Positions 44,650 to 53,670 are shown, numbered from the stretch's first letter. The stretch: 64,000 nucleotides of DNA from Actinokineospora xionganensis (GCF_014323725.1 NZ_JABVED010000001.1:106505-170504); one strand, 5' to 3'. The notes: generated from the letters alone by a model not told the origin. Numbers and translations: made by a program.

Positions 44650-45216
44650 ATGACAGGAACGCACCGACCGGGAGCAGCGATCAGCGACGCGGAGGCCGTG
44701 GCCAGGGTGCGCGCCGGGGATTCCGGCGCGTACGGCGAGCTTGTGCGCGCTCATGCCGGTGTCGCCCTTCGGGTCGCGGTGTTCCTCGGCGCGGGGGCGG
44801 ACGCGGAGGATGTCGTGCAGGAGTCGCTGGTCAAGGCGTATCGGGGGCTCGGCGACTTCCGCGAGGACGCGCCGTTTCGGCCTTGGCTGCTGCGGATCGT
44901 CGCGAACGAGACCCGCAACGTGCAGCGGTCCGCGAGACGGCGTGGTGCCACCGAAGCCGCCGCGGTGCTGCCGGAGCCGGTGGCCGACCCTGAGTTGTCG
45001 GCGGAGGCCCGGGCCCGGCGCGCCGAGCTTCTTGCCGCTCTGGAAGTCCTGCCCGAGCCGTACCGGCAGGTGGTGACCTGTCGATACCTGCTCGACCTCG
45101 ACGAGCGGGAGACCGCGACCGTGCTGGGTTGGCCGCGCGGCACGGTGAAGTCCCGGCTGTCTCGGGCGCTGCGCAAGCTGCGCAAGTCGCTGGAAACGGA
45201 CCTCGCCCATGACTGA
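44650..45216 (+). CDS. ECF sigma factor
   Basis: A 188-residue ECF sigma-70 factor. Region 2 (about 20-85) has DAEDVVQESLVKAYRGLGDF and PFRPWLLRIVANETRN; region 4 (about 125-180) has LPEPYRQVVTCRYLLDLDERETA and GTVKSRLSRALRKLR. The start overlaps no ribosome site of note; ATG 44650 is the best fit to the family N-terminus. It overlaps the next gene, a membrane anti-sigma candidate, by eight bases. Confidence 0.88.
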   Translation: MTGTHRPGAAISDAEAVARVRAGDSGAYGELVRAHAGVALRVAVFLGAGADAEDVVQESLVKAYRGLGDFREDAPFRPWLLRIVANETRNVQRSARRRGATEAAAVLPEPVADPELSAEARARRAELLAALEVLPEPYRQVVTCRYLLDLDERETATVLGWPRGTVKSRLSRALRKLRKSLETDLAHD

Positions 45217-45937
45217 CCCGCTGATCCGCGAACTCCGCGCCCTCGGGGACGACCTCCCGTCGCCCGCGCCCACCGACGCGCTCACCGCCGCCGTCCTGTC
45301 CCGGGTGGCGAACGAGCCCGTCCCCGCGCGGGCCGCCCTGCCGCGCCGGGTCGCCTGGTGGCTGCGGGCCCGCTGGCGGGCGCTGGTGTCCCTGCTGACC
45401 GGGCTGGTCCTCGTCGCCGCGCTCACCCCGCCGGTGCGCGCCGCGGTGGCGCAGTGGCTCGGAATCGGCGCGGTCGAGGTCCGCACGTCGAACGGTGCGG
45501 CACCGACGACGGCACCGCCGCCGCCGACCGCTGCACAGGGGATCACCGTCGAGCAGGCGCGCGACCTGGTGGCGTTCGACCTCGCCGTGCCCGCGGACCT
45601 GGGGACGCCGTCCGGGGTCGAGGTGTCCGCCGACCGGGCCGTGGTGTCGATGAGCTGGCCGGGTGTCCGGCTCGACCAGATCGGCGCCCGGCTGGCGCCC
45701 TACTTCGTCAAGACCGTCTACGACGAGGTCGTGTTCACCACCGTTCGCGGGTACGAAGCGCTCTGGCTGCCAAGCCCACACGAGGTGGTCGTGCAGTCCG
45801 CCGACGGCTCCCAGCGCCGCGAACCGGCCCGCCTCGCCGGTCGCACCCTGCTGTGGCAGTCCGGTGGCGTCACGCTGCGGCTCGAAGGCGACCTCGACCG
45901 GGAACGCGCCGTCGCGATCGCCGAATCGGCGCGCTGA
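45209..45937 (+). CDS. Membrane-anchored anti-sigma factor candidate
   Basis: A 242-residue protein with a short cytoplasmic N-terminus (about 50 residues), one membrane helix (VSLLTGLVLVAALTPPV, about 62-78), a Pro/Thr-rich linker and an extracellular C-terminal domain of about 130 residues. No zinc-binding HxxxCxxC motif is present. The overlap with the ECF sigma gene and the topology support a role as its anti-sigma partner; the outer domain would be the sensor. Confidence 0.75.
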   Translation: MTDPLIRELRALGDDLPSPAPTDALTAAVLSRVANEPVPARAALPRRVAWWLRARWRALVSLLTGLVLVAALTPPVRAAVAQWLGIGAVEVRTSNGAAPTTAPPPPTAAQGITVEQARDLVAFDLAVPADLGTPSGVEVSADRAVVSMSWPGVRLDQIGARLAPYFVKTVYDEVVFTTVRGYEALWLPSPHEVVVQSADGSQRREPARLAGRTLLWQSGGVTLRLEGDLDRERAVAIAESAR

Positions 45938-46000
45938 ACCGGGAACCGCGCGGCAATGGGCGGTGTATCCACACCAGCCACAGCCGAGGAGGCACCCACC

Positions 46001-46633
46001 ATGCGCGCCACAGTTCTGACTCTGCTCACCGTGATCGGCTTGCTGACCCTCAGCGCCGGGCCAGCGGCCGCGGGCGGCCCGACGAGCGTGTTGCTGACCA
46101 TGCCCGAGAACCAGCGGGCCGCGGCGCTCCACCACGCCGACTCCGCCTACATCCGACTCGACAGCGCGCTCAGCGGCGGGTCCGCCGCGGCCCCCTATGA
46201 GTCCAATTCGTACTTCACCGCCACCTGGCTGCTCCATGACGTGGACGTGTGGCGGACCGACCGGATCTACCTGACCCCCGCCGGCCCGGTGATCGAGACC
46301 AGGACCGTGCACGGGCACGACCAGGGGATCTGGGACGCGCCGGCGTCCTGGCACACCAGTTCCTCGCCCAAGGAGCTCATCGCCCTGCTCGATTCCCTGG
46401 GCCTCACCGCGGGGCCCGCGTCCGCACGGATCGCGGAGGCGGCGAAGGCGGAGGCGGCGAAGGCGGAGCCCGCACCCGCGACTGTCGAACCGGTCGCGGA
46501 CGTCAGGTGGGAGTGGGGGATCGGCGGGCTCATCGCGGGCGCGCTGATCACCGTCGGGGCCGTGCTTGTGCGTCCCCGCCTGCGGAGACTGCCCGCGTTC
46601 AGCCGGCCGCGGACCGCTCCGCCGCTCCCGTGA
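46001..46633 (+). CDS. Exported membrane-anchored protein, unknown function
   Basis: A 210-residue protein with an N-terminal signal peptide (TVLTLLTVIGLLTLSAGPAAAGG), an extracellular region of about 110 residues, an Ala/Glu/Lys-rich repeat (AEAAKAEAAKAEPA) and a C-terminal membrane helix with basic tail. GAGGAGG precedes ATG 46001. It is third in the sigma/anti-sigma operon, 63 bases after it, so it may be a sigma-regulon envelope protein. I do not recognise the domain. The 3' end overlaps a convergent gene by 35 bases. Confidence 0.7.
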   Translation: MRATVLTLLTVIGLLTLSAGPAAAGGPTSVLLTMPENQRAAALHHADSAYIRLDSALSGGSAAAPYESNSYFTATWLLHDVDVWRTDRIYLTPAGPVIETRTVHGHDQGIWDAPASWHTSSSPKELIALLDSLGLTAGPASARIAEAAKAEAAKAEPAPATVEPVADVRWEWGIGGLIAGALITVGAVLVRPRLRRLPAFSRPRTAPPLP

Positions 46634-48062
46634 TGTTGCGGGCCATCCCGCCGAAGACCACGCCGTGGAAGGGCGCGATTGCCTTCCAGTAGGCCTGCCC
46701 CGCCAAGCCGTGCGGCTCGAACACCGCGCGCTGCCGGTAAAGGGCGCCACCGTCCGCCGTGGGCTCGACGCACAGTTCGAGCCACGCGCGGCCGGGCACC
46801 TTCATCTCCGCGCGCAGGCGCAGCATCCGCGGCCGCTCCAGGCGTTCCACCCGCCACCAGTCGAGCGCCTCGCCGACGTGCAGCCGCCGTGGGTCGCGCC
46901 TGCCGCGGCGCAGCCCGACACCGCCGGTGAGGCGGTCGATCAGGCCGCGGACCGACCAGGCCAGCGGGAACGAGTACCAGCCCCGCTCCCCGCCGATCGA
47001 CTCGATGACGTCCCACAGCGCCTGCGGGCTCGCCGACGTCGGGTGCTCGCGGATGTCCTCGTACACCGACCCGCCGGACCAGTCCGGGTCCGAGGGCAGC
47101 GGGTCCGACGGCGCCGCCGGCCACGCCGCGTCCGACCAGCGGGTGGGCACGTCGGCGTTGCGGATGCGGGCCAGGGCGAGCTCGACGGCCTGCTCGTAGT
47201 GGAGCAGACCGGGTTCCGGGTCCGGGATGTACTTCTCGATGTCGTGGTCGCGGCATACGACCTCGTGCACCACCGACTCGATCAGCGGGACCGCGATGCT
47301 GCGCGGCACCGGCGTGACCAGGTTGACCCACTGCGCCGACAGCCACGGTGTGAGCACCGGGACGGGCAGCACGACCCGGCGCACCAGCCCGGCGACGACC
47401 GCGTAGCGACGCATCATCTGCAGGTAGGTCAGCACGTCCGGCCCGCCGATGTCGAACGCCCGCGACACGCTCTCGGGCAGACCTGCGGCGGCGACCAGGT
47501 AGTGCAGCACGTCCCGCACGGCGATCGGCTGGATCCGGTTGTGCACCCAGCGCGGCGTGATCATCGCGGGCAGCCGCTCGGTCAGGTAGCGCAGCATCTC
47601 GAAACTCGCCGACCCGGACCCGATGATCACCGCGGCCTGCAGCACCGCGGTCGGCACCCCGCTCGCCAGCAGGATGTCGCCCACCTCCGCGCGCGAGCCC
47701 AGGTGGTCGGACAGCTTGCCGGACTCCGGCAGGATCCCGCCGAGATAGACGATCCGCGCCACCCCCGCCTCGGCGGCGCACGCGGCGACCACCTCCGCCG
47801 CTCGCCGGTCGATCTCGACGAAGTCCGCCCGATTGAGTGAGTGGACCAAGTAGTAGAGGACCTCTTGGCCCGCCACCGCGGCGCGCACGTGCTCCCGGTT
47901 GGTGACGTCCCCGGGAACGACCTCGATGGCGTCACGCCAGGGCACGTCCGCCAGCTTCTCCGGCGTCCTGGCCACCGCGCGGACCTCGTGGCCCGCCTCC
48001 AGCAACTCGGGCAGCAGCCGCCCGCCGATGTACCCGGTCGCCCCGAACACCACACAGCGCAT
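46599..48062 (-). CDS. NAD(P)-binding protein with DUF2867 domain
   Basis: A 487-residue two-part protein. The N-terminal extended-SDR domain has GATGYIGGRLLPEL at residue 7 and covers about 300 residues; the C-terminal DUF2867 domain (about 330-480) has WDVIESIGGERGWYSFPLAW and LDWWRVE. This arrangement is common in actinobacteria, where the substrate is unknown. ATG 48062 is chosen as the start of the Rossmann fold. It is divergent from the MSMEG_6728-like gene. Confidence 0.83.
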   Translation of the reverse strand: MRCVVFGATGYIGGRLLPELLEAGHEVRAVARTPEKLADVPWRDAIEVVPGDVTNREHVRAAVAGQEVLYYLVHSLNRADFVEIDRRAAEVVAACAAEAGVARIVYLGGILPESGKLSDHLGSRAEVGDILLASGVPTAVLQAAVIIGSGSASFEMLRYLTERLPAMITPRWVHNRIQPIAVRDVLHYLVAAAGLPESVSRAFDIGGPDVLTYLQMMRRYAVVAGLVRRVVLPVPVLTPWLSAQWVNLVTPVPRSIAVPLIESVVHEVVCRDHDIEKYIPDPEPGLLHYEQAVELALARIRNADVPTRWSDAAWPAAPSDPLPSDPDWSGGSVYEDIREHPTSASPQALWDVIESIGGERGWYSFPLAWSVRGLIDRLTGGVGLRRGRRDPRRLHVGEALDWWRVERLERPRMLRLRAEMKVPGRAWLELCVEPTADGGALYRQRAVFEPHGLAGQAYWKAIAPFHGVVFGGMARNITGAAERSAAG

Positions 48063-48150
48063 CAACCGATGATGCGTGCCGCGCGGCGGCCCCGCACAGT
48101 GAACGTCCGCGCCCCGGTGTATCCGGGGCCGCCCTGGGTATCCCGCCACG

Positions 48151-48633
48151 GTGCAGACGTTCTTGCCCTACCCCGACTTCGCGGCCACCGCGCGGGTCCT
48201 CGACGCGCGCCGACTGGGCAAGCAGCGAGTCGAGACGATCCAGGTGCTCCGGGCTCTCACCGTCGAGGGCTACGGCTGGCGCCACCACCCGGCCGCGGCC
48301 ATGTGGGCGGGCTACGAGGAGGCCCTGACCCGCTATGGCCTCGACGTCTGCGAAGCCTGGTGCGCGGCGGGTCGGGCGGACACCTGCGGGGGCACCCTGC
48401 GGGCGGACCTGCTTCGTGGCGCGGGCCTGGGGACCGTCCGCTCCCAGAACGAACTCGCCGAGGCGGGGGAGCTGCCGCCCTGGCTCGGCGACGCGGCGCT
48501 GCACCGCAGCCACCAGTCCGCCCTGGTCCGCAAGGATCCTGACCACTACCGCCCGCACTTCCCGGACGTGCCTGCGGACCTGCCGTACGTGTGGCCGGAC
48601 TCGGACCGGCCCAGGAGACGCCCTAGCGGCTGA
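48151..48633 (+). CDS. MSMEG_6728-family protein (pyrimidine-dimer glycosylase-like)
   Basis: A 160-residue protein. MQTFLPYPDFAATARVLDARRLGKQRVE followed by GYGWRHHPAAAMWAGYEEAL is the conserved core of the MSMEG_6728 family, related to the T4 endonuclease V / Pyr_excise domain that cuts pyrimidine dimers. Basic residues of that core are conserved, but whether it repairs UV damage is untested for most members. GTG 48151 is the only sensible start. It overlaps the next, convergent gene by 11 bases. Confidence 0.78.
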   Translation: MQTFLPYPDFAATARVLDARRLGKQRVETIQVLRALTVEGYGWRHHPAAAMWAGYEEALTRYGLDVCEAWCAAGRADTCGGTLRADLLRGAGLGTVRSQNELAEAGELPPWLGDAALHRSHQSALVRKDPDHYRPHFPDVPADLPYVWPDSDRPRRRPSG

Positions 48634-49078
48634 CCCGATCGGAGCGTGGTGGGATCGCGGGCTCGTCCGGTGTCGGCTCGTGCCCGGGTTCACCCGGCGT
48701 GCGGCGTGCGCGTTTGAGCCCGGCCTCGTAGCGGTGCCGCTGCCCGCCGGTCAGCTCGCGGGTCTCGCGTTCGAGGTCGCGGAACGGTTGGTAGTACGCG
48801 TCGTCGTACTCCTCGACGACCTGGAACGTCCACCGGCCGGGCAGCACGTTGCGCCCGAGGAGTTCCCGTTCCAGTCGCGCGGCGAGGTCCTGGTGACCGG
48901 CGCGGGCAAGCAGTTCGATGGCCTCCTCCACCTTGAAGTCGGCCGACCCGGTCAGCTGGTGGAACGCGTAGAGATGGCCACGCGCGATCTCGGTCGTCTC
49001 CAAGGCCTCGGTCAGTTTCCCGACCGCCTCCACCGTGGCCCGGTCGGCCGCTGGTTCTTGATCGCCTGTGTCCGCCAT
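48623..49078 (-). CDS. Conserved actinobacterial protein of unknown function
   Basis: A 151-residue cytoplasmic protein. The first two thirds are helical with TEIARGHLYAFHQLTG and ELLGRNVLPGRWTFQVVEEYDD; the last third is charged and Pro-rich. I recognise no enzyme motif, signal or membrane segment. It is transcribed toward the MSMEG_6728-like gene with an 11-base overlap and away from the esterase gene. Confidence 0.7.
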   Translation of the reverse strand: MADTGDQEPAADRATVEAVGKLTEALETTEIARGHLYAFHQLTGSADFKVEEAIELLARAGHQDLAARLERELLGRNVLPGRWTFQVVEEYDDAYYQPFRDLERETRELTGGQRHRYEAGLKRARRTPGEPGHEPTPDEPAIPPRSDRVSR

Positions 49079-49225
49079 GTCGTGGGGTTACCCCGAAACC
49101 GGCGAACCCGCACATCCGCGGCCGATGACACACCTCCGCCGCGGTTTTGCCCGATACGGACAACATTCGCCGGGTGCGACACGTGACCGTTGCTCCCCGT
49201 GTCCGGCCGGTGCGAAAGTCGACCG

Positions 49226-50215
49226 GTGAACAGTCGTACTCCCAGTTCCGGCGAGACCCAGACCGCATACGAGTACCGGGAGGGCGGCCGCAGTGCGCGG
49301 GCGGCCGTGATCCGGTGGCTGTGCCGGATCTTCGTGCGCCCGACCCTCGCCTGCTGGCCGTTGCGGGGGCCGCTCTCGAAGATGATGCCGCTGGTCAACC
49401 TCGCCCTGCGGGTCGTTCCGCGGTTGCGGGAGACAGAATGCGAGCACGTCGACGGCGGCACCTGGCGGGCCGAGTTCGTCCGCCCGCGCGGCGCGGGCGA
49501 CTCGGTCGCCGCGATTCTCTACCTGCACGGGGGAGCGTTCCTGTTCTGCGGCCTGGCGACCCACCGGCGGATCGTGGAGCGGCTTGCGCTGCGCACCGGG
49601 CTGCCGGTGTTGTCCGTGGCCTACCGGCACCTGCCGAAGGGGCGCCTCGACGAGTCGCTCGCCGACGCCGCCGAAGCCGTGCGCTGGCTGGAGACCCGCG
49701 GCATCGCGGCGGCCAAGGTGGTCTGCGTCGGTGACTCCGCGGGCGGCCACCTGGCGTTCGCGCTCGCGCTCAACGCCCCGGCCGCGGGCCTGCCCCGGCC
49801 CGCGGGCGTCGTCGGCCTCTCCCCGTGGCTGGACTTCGACAGCGTCACCAAGCTCGGACACCGCAACGCGCGCACCGACGTCTTCATCCCGGCCCGGCGG
49901 CTGTCGCGGGTCGGCCTGCTGTGCGCGGGGAACGGAACGGAGATCGACCCGCTCCGCTCGCCCGTGAACGGCGACCTGTCCTGCCTTCCGCCCGTCCTGA
50001 TCCAGTGCGCGGAGGACGAAGTCCTGCGCTGCGACGCGGAACTCATGGCCGAGCGTCTCACCGCGGCCGGGGTGCGGCACCGGCTGCAGATCTGGCAGGG
50101 GCAGGTGCACGCTTTCCCAGTGCTGGGCCAGGTCCTGCCCGAGAGCAGCGCCGCGCTCGACGAGATCGCGACCTTCACCACGGTCGTCCTGGCGGGCTCG
50201 GCGAACGCCGCCTGA
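49226..50215 (+). CDS. HSL-family alpha/beta hydrolase
   Basis: A 329-residue esterase of the hormone-sensitive-lipase group: oxyanion motif YLHGGAF near residue 98, nucleophile elbow GDSAGGHLAF near 172, acid in QCAEDEVL and His in GQVHAFPVL. No signal peptide is visible, so it probably acts inside the cell on short-chain or bulky esters. GTG 49226 gives a sensible N-terminus. It is convergent with the LuxR gene, with two bases between stops. Confidence 0.84.
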   Translation: MNSRTPSSGETQTAYEYREGGRSARAAVIRWLCRIFVRPTLACWPLRGPLSKMMPLVNLALRVVPRLRETECEHVDGGTWRAEFVRPRGAGDSVAAILYLHGGAFLFCGLATHRRIVERLALRTGLPVLSVAYRHLPKGRLDESLADAAEAVRWLETRGIAAAKVVCVGDSAGGHLAFALALNAPAAGLPRPAGVVGLSPWLDFDSVTKLGHRNARTDVFIPARRLSRVGLLCAGNGTEIDPLRSPVNGDLSCLPPVLIQCAEDEVLRCDAELMAERLTAAGVRHRLQIWQGQVHAFPVLGQVLPESSAALDEIATFTTVVLAGSANAA

Positions 50216-50217
50216 GG

Positions 50218-51819
50218 TCACTCCTCGGGCTGTCCCGCGGCGAACACGGCCGCCTCGGCCCGGTTGCGCAAGCCCAGTTTGGTGAGCACGCTGCTGACGT
50301 GGTGCGCCGCCGTCTTGCGGCTGATGAACAGGCGAGCGGCGATCTCCGGGTTCGACAGGCCGAGCCCGAGCAGCCGCAGCACCTCACGCTCCCGTTTGGA
50401 CAGTGCGCCGACATCCTTGGGCCCGGTCCGGCCGCGCACACCCAGCGACCGCAGCAGCGCGGCCGCCGCGTCGGCGTCCGGGCCCGCGCCCAGGCGGTCG
50501 AACACCGACAGCGCGGCCCGCGCCTCCGCCTCGGCCACCGCCGGGCCGGCGGGCGCGAGGACCCGCGCCAGTTCCATGCGGGTACGCGCCTCCTCGAAGG
50601 GAAGGCCCGCGGTGCCGAACGACGCCAGGGCGGTCTCGAAGTGGGTGACTACCTCCGGTATGCCGACGAGCCCGGCGGTGAACTCGGCGATCGCGCGCAG
50701 CGGTGTGGACTGGGCGATGGCGGTGAGCCGCGCCGAGAGTTCCCGCGCCTGGTCGAACCGCCCCGCCGCCACCTCCACCTCGGCCAGCAGCGCGAGGACC
50801 GGAAACTGTGGCAGCCCGTCGCCGTGCTGGTCGCGGTGGCGGCGGAGCAGGGTCGCGGCGAGGTCGAGTTCACCGCGCGCCAGGTGCGCCCGTGCCAGCG
50901 GCCGCACCGCGTAGGAATCGTGCTCGTGGCCGACGAGGAGCTGCTCGGCCTCCTCCAGCCGTCCCTGCCGGACCCGCAGCTCGGCCAGCCGCACCACCGC
51001 GCCCGAACACAGCGCCCGGTAGCAGCCGCGGTACACCCGGACTGACGTGCTCAGCTCGTCCTCGGCCCGCGCCCACCGGCCCGCGGCGACGAGGATCGCG
51101 CCGTAGTGCATCCGGCAGATCGCCGACGCCCACGTGAGATCGGAGCGCCTGCCCAGGTGGTCGGCCACGCTCGTCCACTGCTCCGCGCGCCGGACGTCGA
51201 GGACGAGCTCGCAGGCCAGCAGCATCTTGCAGAGGATCTCCCCGGCCACGGTGAAGCTCTGCACCTCCCCGCCCCTGGCCGCGGCGGCGGCCTCGTCGAG
51301 CAGGCGCATGCCCTCGTCGATCCGGCCGCGCTCCACCAGGCACACCCCGGTGTAGGCCATCGCGTCGAACTCGAGGTCGGCGTCGCCGAAGCGCACGGCG
51401 ATGTCCATGGCGGCGGCCAGATGCCGCTCCCGCTCGTCGAGGTCCTCCGTGGCGAGGACGCACGCGAGTTCGACCCAGCCGCGTTCCGGGCAGTCGCCGG
51501 ACACGGCCGCGAGGCGCTTGCCCCGTTCCAGCCAGCCGCCCGCGGTCGCCAGGTTGCCGTGCACGGCGGCGTAGTCGAACGCCAGGTGATAGGCCGCCAG
51601 CACCGCCGGGTACCGGGTCTCGCCGCGCGCGCGGAACCCGGCGTAGGCCCGCTCACGCAGTTCGATCGCCCGGTCGTAGTCGCCTTGCCGGTAGCTGACC
51701 TCGGCGAGCCCGTCGAACGCCTCCGGCCGGTCGCCCGCGGCCTCGAAGGCGGCCCGGGCGTCGTCCCACCGGCCCTCGGTGAGGGCGGTGCGGCCGACCG
51801 TGACGCCGTCGACGTCCAT
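50218..51819 (-). CDS. TPR-containing LuxR-type regulator
   Basis: A 533-residue regulator. About 450 residues of helical TPR-like repeats precede a C-terminal LuxR helix-turn-helix (LSKREREVLRLLGLGLSNPEIAARLF). No P-loop is present, unlike full LAL/MalT regulators; the start at ATG 51819 (MDVDGVTVGR) leaves no room for one. It is divergent from a methyltransferase gene, 101 bases away, its most likely target. Confidence 0.84.
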   Translation of the reverse strand: MDVDGVTVGRTALTEGRWDDARAAFEAAGDRPEAFDGLAEVSYRQGDYDRAIELRERAYAGFRARGETRYPAVLAAYHLAFDYAAVHGNLATAGGWLERGKRLAAVSGDCPERGWVELACVLATEDLDERERHLAAAMDIAVRFGDADLEFDAMAYTGVCLVERGRIDEGMRLLDEAAAAARGGEVQSFTVAGEILCKMLLACELVLDVRRAEQWTSVADHLGRRSDLTWASAICRMHYGAILVAAGRWARAEDELSTSVRVYRGCYRALCSGAVVRLAELRVRQGRLEEAEQLLVGHEHDSYAVRPLARAHLARGELDLAATLLRRHRDQHGDGLPQFPVLALLAEVEVAAGRFDQARELSARLTAIAQSTPLRAIAEFTAGLVGIPEVVTHFETALASFGTAGLPFEEARTRMELARVLAPAGPAVAEAEARAALSVFDRLGAGPDADAAAALLRSLGVRGRTGPKDVGALSKREREVLRLLGLGLSNPEIAARLFISRKTAAHHVSSVLTKLGLRNRAEAAVFAAGQPEE

Positions 51820-51920
51820 GCCTGGATTATCGCGGCAACGGGCAGGCAAATGGGACATCTGCCCGATCCTTCGGCTCCACGCCCGGCGCACGCTCTGGGA
51901 GAACCACAGGGAGGCACGCC

Positions 51921-52730
51921 ATGAGCAGTTCCACCGAGGCATTCCAGATCTCCGCCGAGCAGGCGGCGCTCTACGAGGCGAAGTTCGTCCCCGCGCTGTT
52001 CGCGGACTGGGCGCCGCCGTTCGCCGACGCGGCGGGCCTCGAACCAGGCCAGGCGGTGCTCGACGTCGCCTGCGGCACCGGAATCCTGGCCCGCACCGCC
52101 GCCGACCGGGTCGGCCCCACCGGCAAGGTCGTGGGGCTCGACCTCAACGAGGGCATGCTCACCGTGGCCCGCGGCCTGCGCTCCGACATCGAGTGGCGCC
52201 AAGGCAACGCGGCCGACCTGCCGTTCCCGGACGGCTCGTTCGACGCGGTGCTCTGCCAGTCGGCCCTGATGTTCTTCCCCGACGCCACCCAGGCCCTCCG
52301 TGAGATGGGCCGGGTGTGCGCGCCCGACGGCACCGTCGGCGTGCAGGTCTACGCCGGCCTCGACGACCAGCCCGCCTATCGGCCCTGGGTCGAGCTGGTG
52401 GCCCGGCACGCGGGTCCCGAGGCGTTCAGCCTGCTCGGCGCCTACTGGGTGCACGGCGACCTCGACATCCTGCGCGCCCGCTTCCACGCGGCGGGCCTCG
52501 ACGTCGCCGAGATCCGCACCCGGACCGGCACCGCCCGGTGGGACTCCGTCGACGAGATGGTGCGCGTCGAAGTCGAGAGCACCCCGCTGATCGACCGGCT
52601 CACCGACGCGGTCTACCAGCGCGTTCTTGAGGAGTCCCGGGAAGTCCTCGGCCAGTACCGAACCCCGGCGGGCGCCGAGATCCCGATCAAGGGCCACCTT
52701 GTCACCGCGCGCGGGCGGTCGCGCGATTGA
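51921..52730 (+). CDS. Class I SAM-dependent methyltransferase
   Basis: A 269-residue methyltransferase. SAM motif I is VLDVACGTGILA near residue 46, followed by VGLDLNEGML and LPFPDGSFDAVLCQ, the Methyltransf_11 pattern. The substrate is unknown; the C-terminal ~100 residues would define it. GGGAGG precedes ATG 51921. Divergent from the TPR-LuxR gene. Confidence 0.83.
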   Translation: MSSSTEAFQISAEQAALYEAKFVPALFADWAPPFADAAGLEPGQAVLDVACGTGILARTAADRVGPTGKVVGLDLNEGMLTVARGLRSDIEWRQGNAADLPFPDGSFDAVLCQSALMFFPDATQALREMGRVCAPDGTVGVQVYAGLDDQPAYRPWVELVARHAGPEAFSLLGAYWVHGDLDILRARFHAAGLDVAEIRTRTGTARWDSVDEMVRVEVESTPLIDRLTDAVYQRVLEESREVLGQYRTPAGAEIPIKGHLVTARGRSRD

Positions 52731-52779
52731 ATGTGCCAACCACGCTCCCGCCCGAGGGAGACCCGACATCGGAGGCCAC

Positions 52780-53037
52780 GTGTCCGACGCGACCCGAGAC
52801 ATCGAACGCATCTACTCCACCCCCGAGGTCGTCGCGAAGCTTCGCCGCCTCGCCGACGCCCTGGAATCCGAGACGTCTTTCCGCATCCAGATCGCGGGCG
52901 AGCGCATCCGCGTCCCCGCGCGCGCCCAGTTCTCCATCGAGCACGAGCGCGGCGACGGGGAAGAGGAGATCGAGTTCCAGCTCAAGTGGACACACGAAGA
53001 GGCCGACGACACCGACGACGACGAGTCCGTGGTCTAG
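52780..53037 (+). CDS. amphi-Trp domain protein
   Basis: An 85-residue acidic protein with ALADALE near residue 25, a beta-rich middle and the IEFQLKW motif near the end, matching the small amphi-Trp domain family of unknown function. GTG 52780 follows GGAGG at 52771-52775. It stands alone between the methyltransferase gene and a strong promoter. Confidence 0.75.
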   Translation: MSDATRDIERIYSTPEVVAKLRRLADALESETSFRIQIAGERIRVPARAQFSIEHERGDGEEEIEFQLKWTHEEADDTDDDESVV

Positions 53038-53074
53038 TCGGCTCCAGCCAGACCGCAGTATCTGCATCTGTGGG

Positions 53075-53103
53075 TTGACACAACCTCTAGTCAGAGCTAT
53101 AAG
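53075..53103 (+). promoter_or_regulatory. Consensus sigma-70-type promoter
   Basis: TTGACA (53075-53080) and TATAAG (53098-53103) are spaced by exactly 17 bases, an almost ideal housekeeping promoter and the best in the window. Transcription would begin near 53110, just before the inverted repeat at 53117-53140. Confidence 0.75.
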
Positions 53104-53116
53104 AATAGGGAGAGCT

Positions 53117-53140
53117 TCTCGTGACCTGGCGGTCACGAGA
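53117..53140. promoter_or_regulatory. Perfect inverted repeat in the leader
   Basis: TCTCGTGACC and GGTCACGAGA are perfect 10-base arms around TGGC. Placed within about 30 bases of the predicted transcription start, it could be an operator (DNA) or a stable leader hairpin (RNA). Confidence 0.7.
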
Positions 53141-53163
53141 GGGAACAGCCGGGAGTGTTTTCG

Positions 53164-53670
53164 ATGGCTGAGCAAAGGGAACGACCCGATCACGTGGACG
53201 AGGCCTTCGCCGAGTTGGTGCTCGCCGACCGGACACTCCTGCGGGCCGAGTTCGACGCCATCGTGGCCGCCAACTTCGACCCGACCGCCTTCTTCGGCCC
53301 GGCCAAGCCGAGCGTTCCCGCTCCACGGCCCCCGCACGCGAACCCACGCCGTCTCACCCCTGTTCGCAAGGTCGCCGGGACCGCCGTCGAGCGTGCCGCT
53401 CGGTGGGTGCGTCAGCGCTCACCTCCGGTCGGGTGCGCGAGACCGTCGACCCCGGCTGCCACGTCACAGCGGCCGGGGTCGACGGCGCTCAGCCGCGCCA
53501 GTCCCGTCCGTGACGTCCGGAGGTCATCATGGTCCGCACCCGGCAGGCCAGTGCCGCCCTGGCGGCCGCCGCCGACGGCATCGCCGCGGCCGTGCGCGCG
53601 CACCGCGCGGCCGACCACGACGAACTGCGCGAGAGCGGCTGGCAGCTCACCCGACTCACCGGCGGCCTGA
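53164..53670 (+). CDS. Unknown protein at the head of a small operon; 3' end uncertain
   Basis: The open frame is 168 codons from ATG 53164. The first ~85 residues look real: an acidic helical start (DHVDEAFAELVLADRTLLRAEFDAIVAANF) and a Pro/Arg-rich basic stretch. After about 53440 the codon pattern worsens, a 14-bp inverted repeat interrupts the frame, and the last 142 bases overlap the well-supported gene at 53529. Either the gene has lost its native stop by a frameshift or the tail is translated without much constraint. I do not recognise the family. Confidence 0.55.
   Translation: MAEQRERPDHVDEAFAELVLADRTLLRAEFDAIVAANFDPTAFFGPAKPSVPAPRPPHANPRRLTPVRKVAGTAVERAARWVRQRSPPVGCARPSTPAATSQRPGSTALSRASPVRDVRRSSWSAPGRPVPPWRPPPTASPRPCARTARPTTTNCARAAGSSPDSPAA
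53443..53485 (+). repeat. 14-bp perfect inverted repeat inside the first operon gene
   Basis: CCGTCGACCCCGGC (53443-53456) and GCCGGGGTCGACGG (53472-53485) are exact complements around a 15-base loop, 44 bases before the next start codon. It looks like a terminator or attenuator but is located inside an open frame. Confidence 0.7.

Noticed and set aside
44831-46750. 639-codon open frame opposite the sigma/anti-sigma operon
   Set aside because: Shadow frame; the three plus-strand genes have ribosome sites, expected topology and overlap structure.
53164-53670. Interpreting the first small-operon gene as a clean 168-residue protein
   Set aside because: The last third overlaps a better-supported gene and looks non-coding, so the 3' boundary is reported as uncertain.
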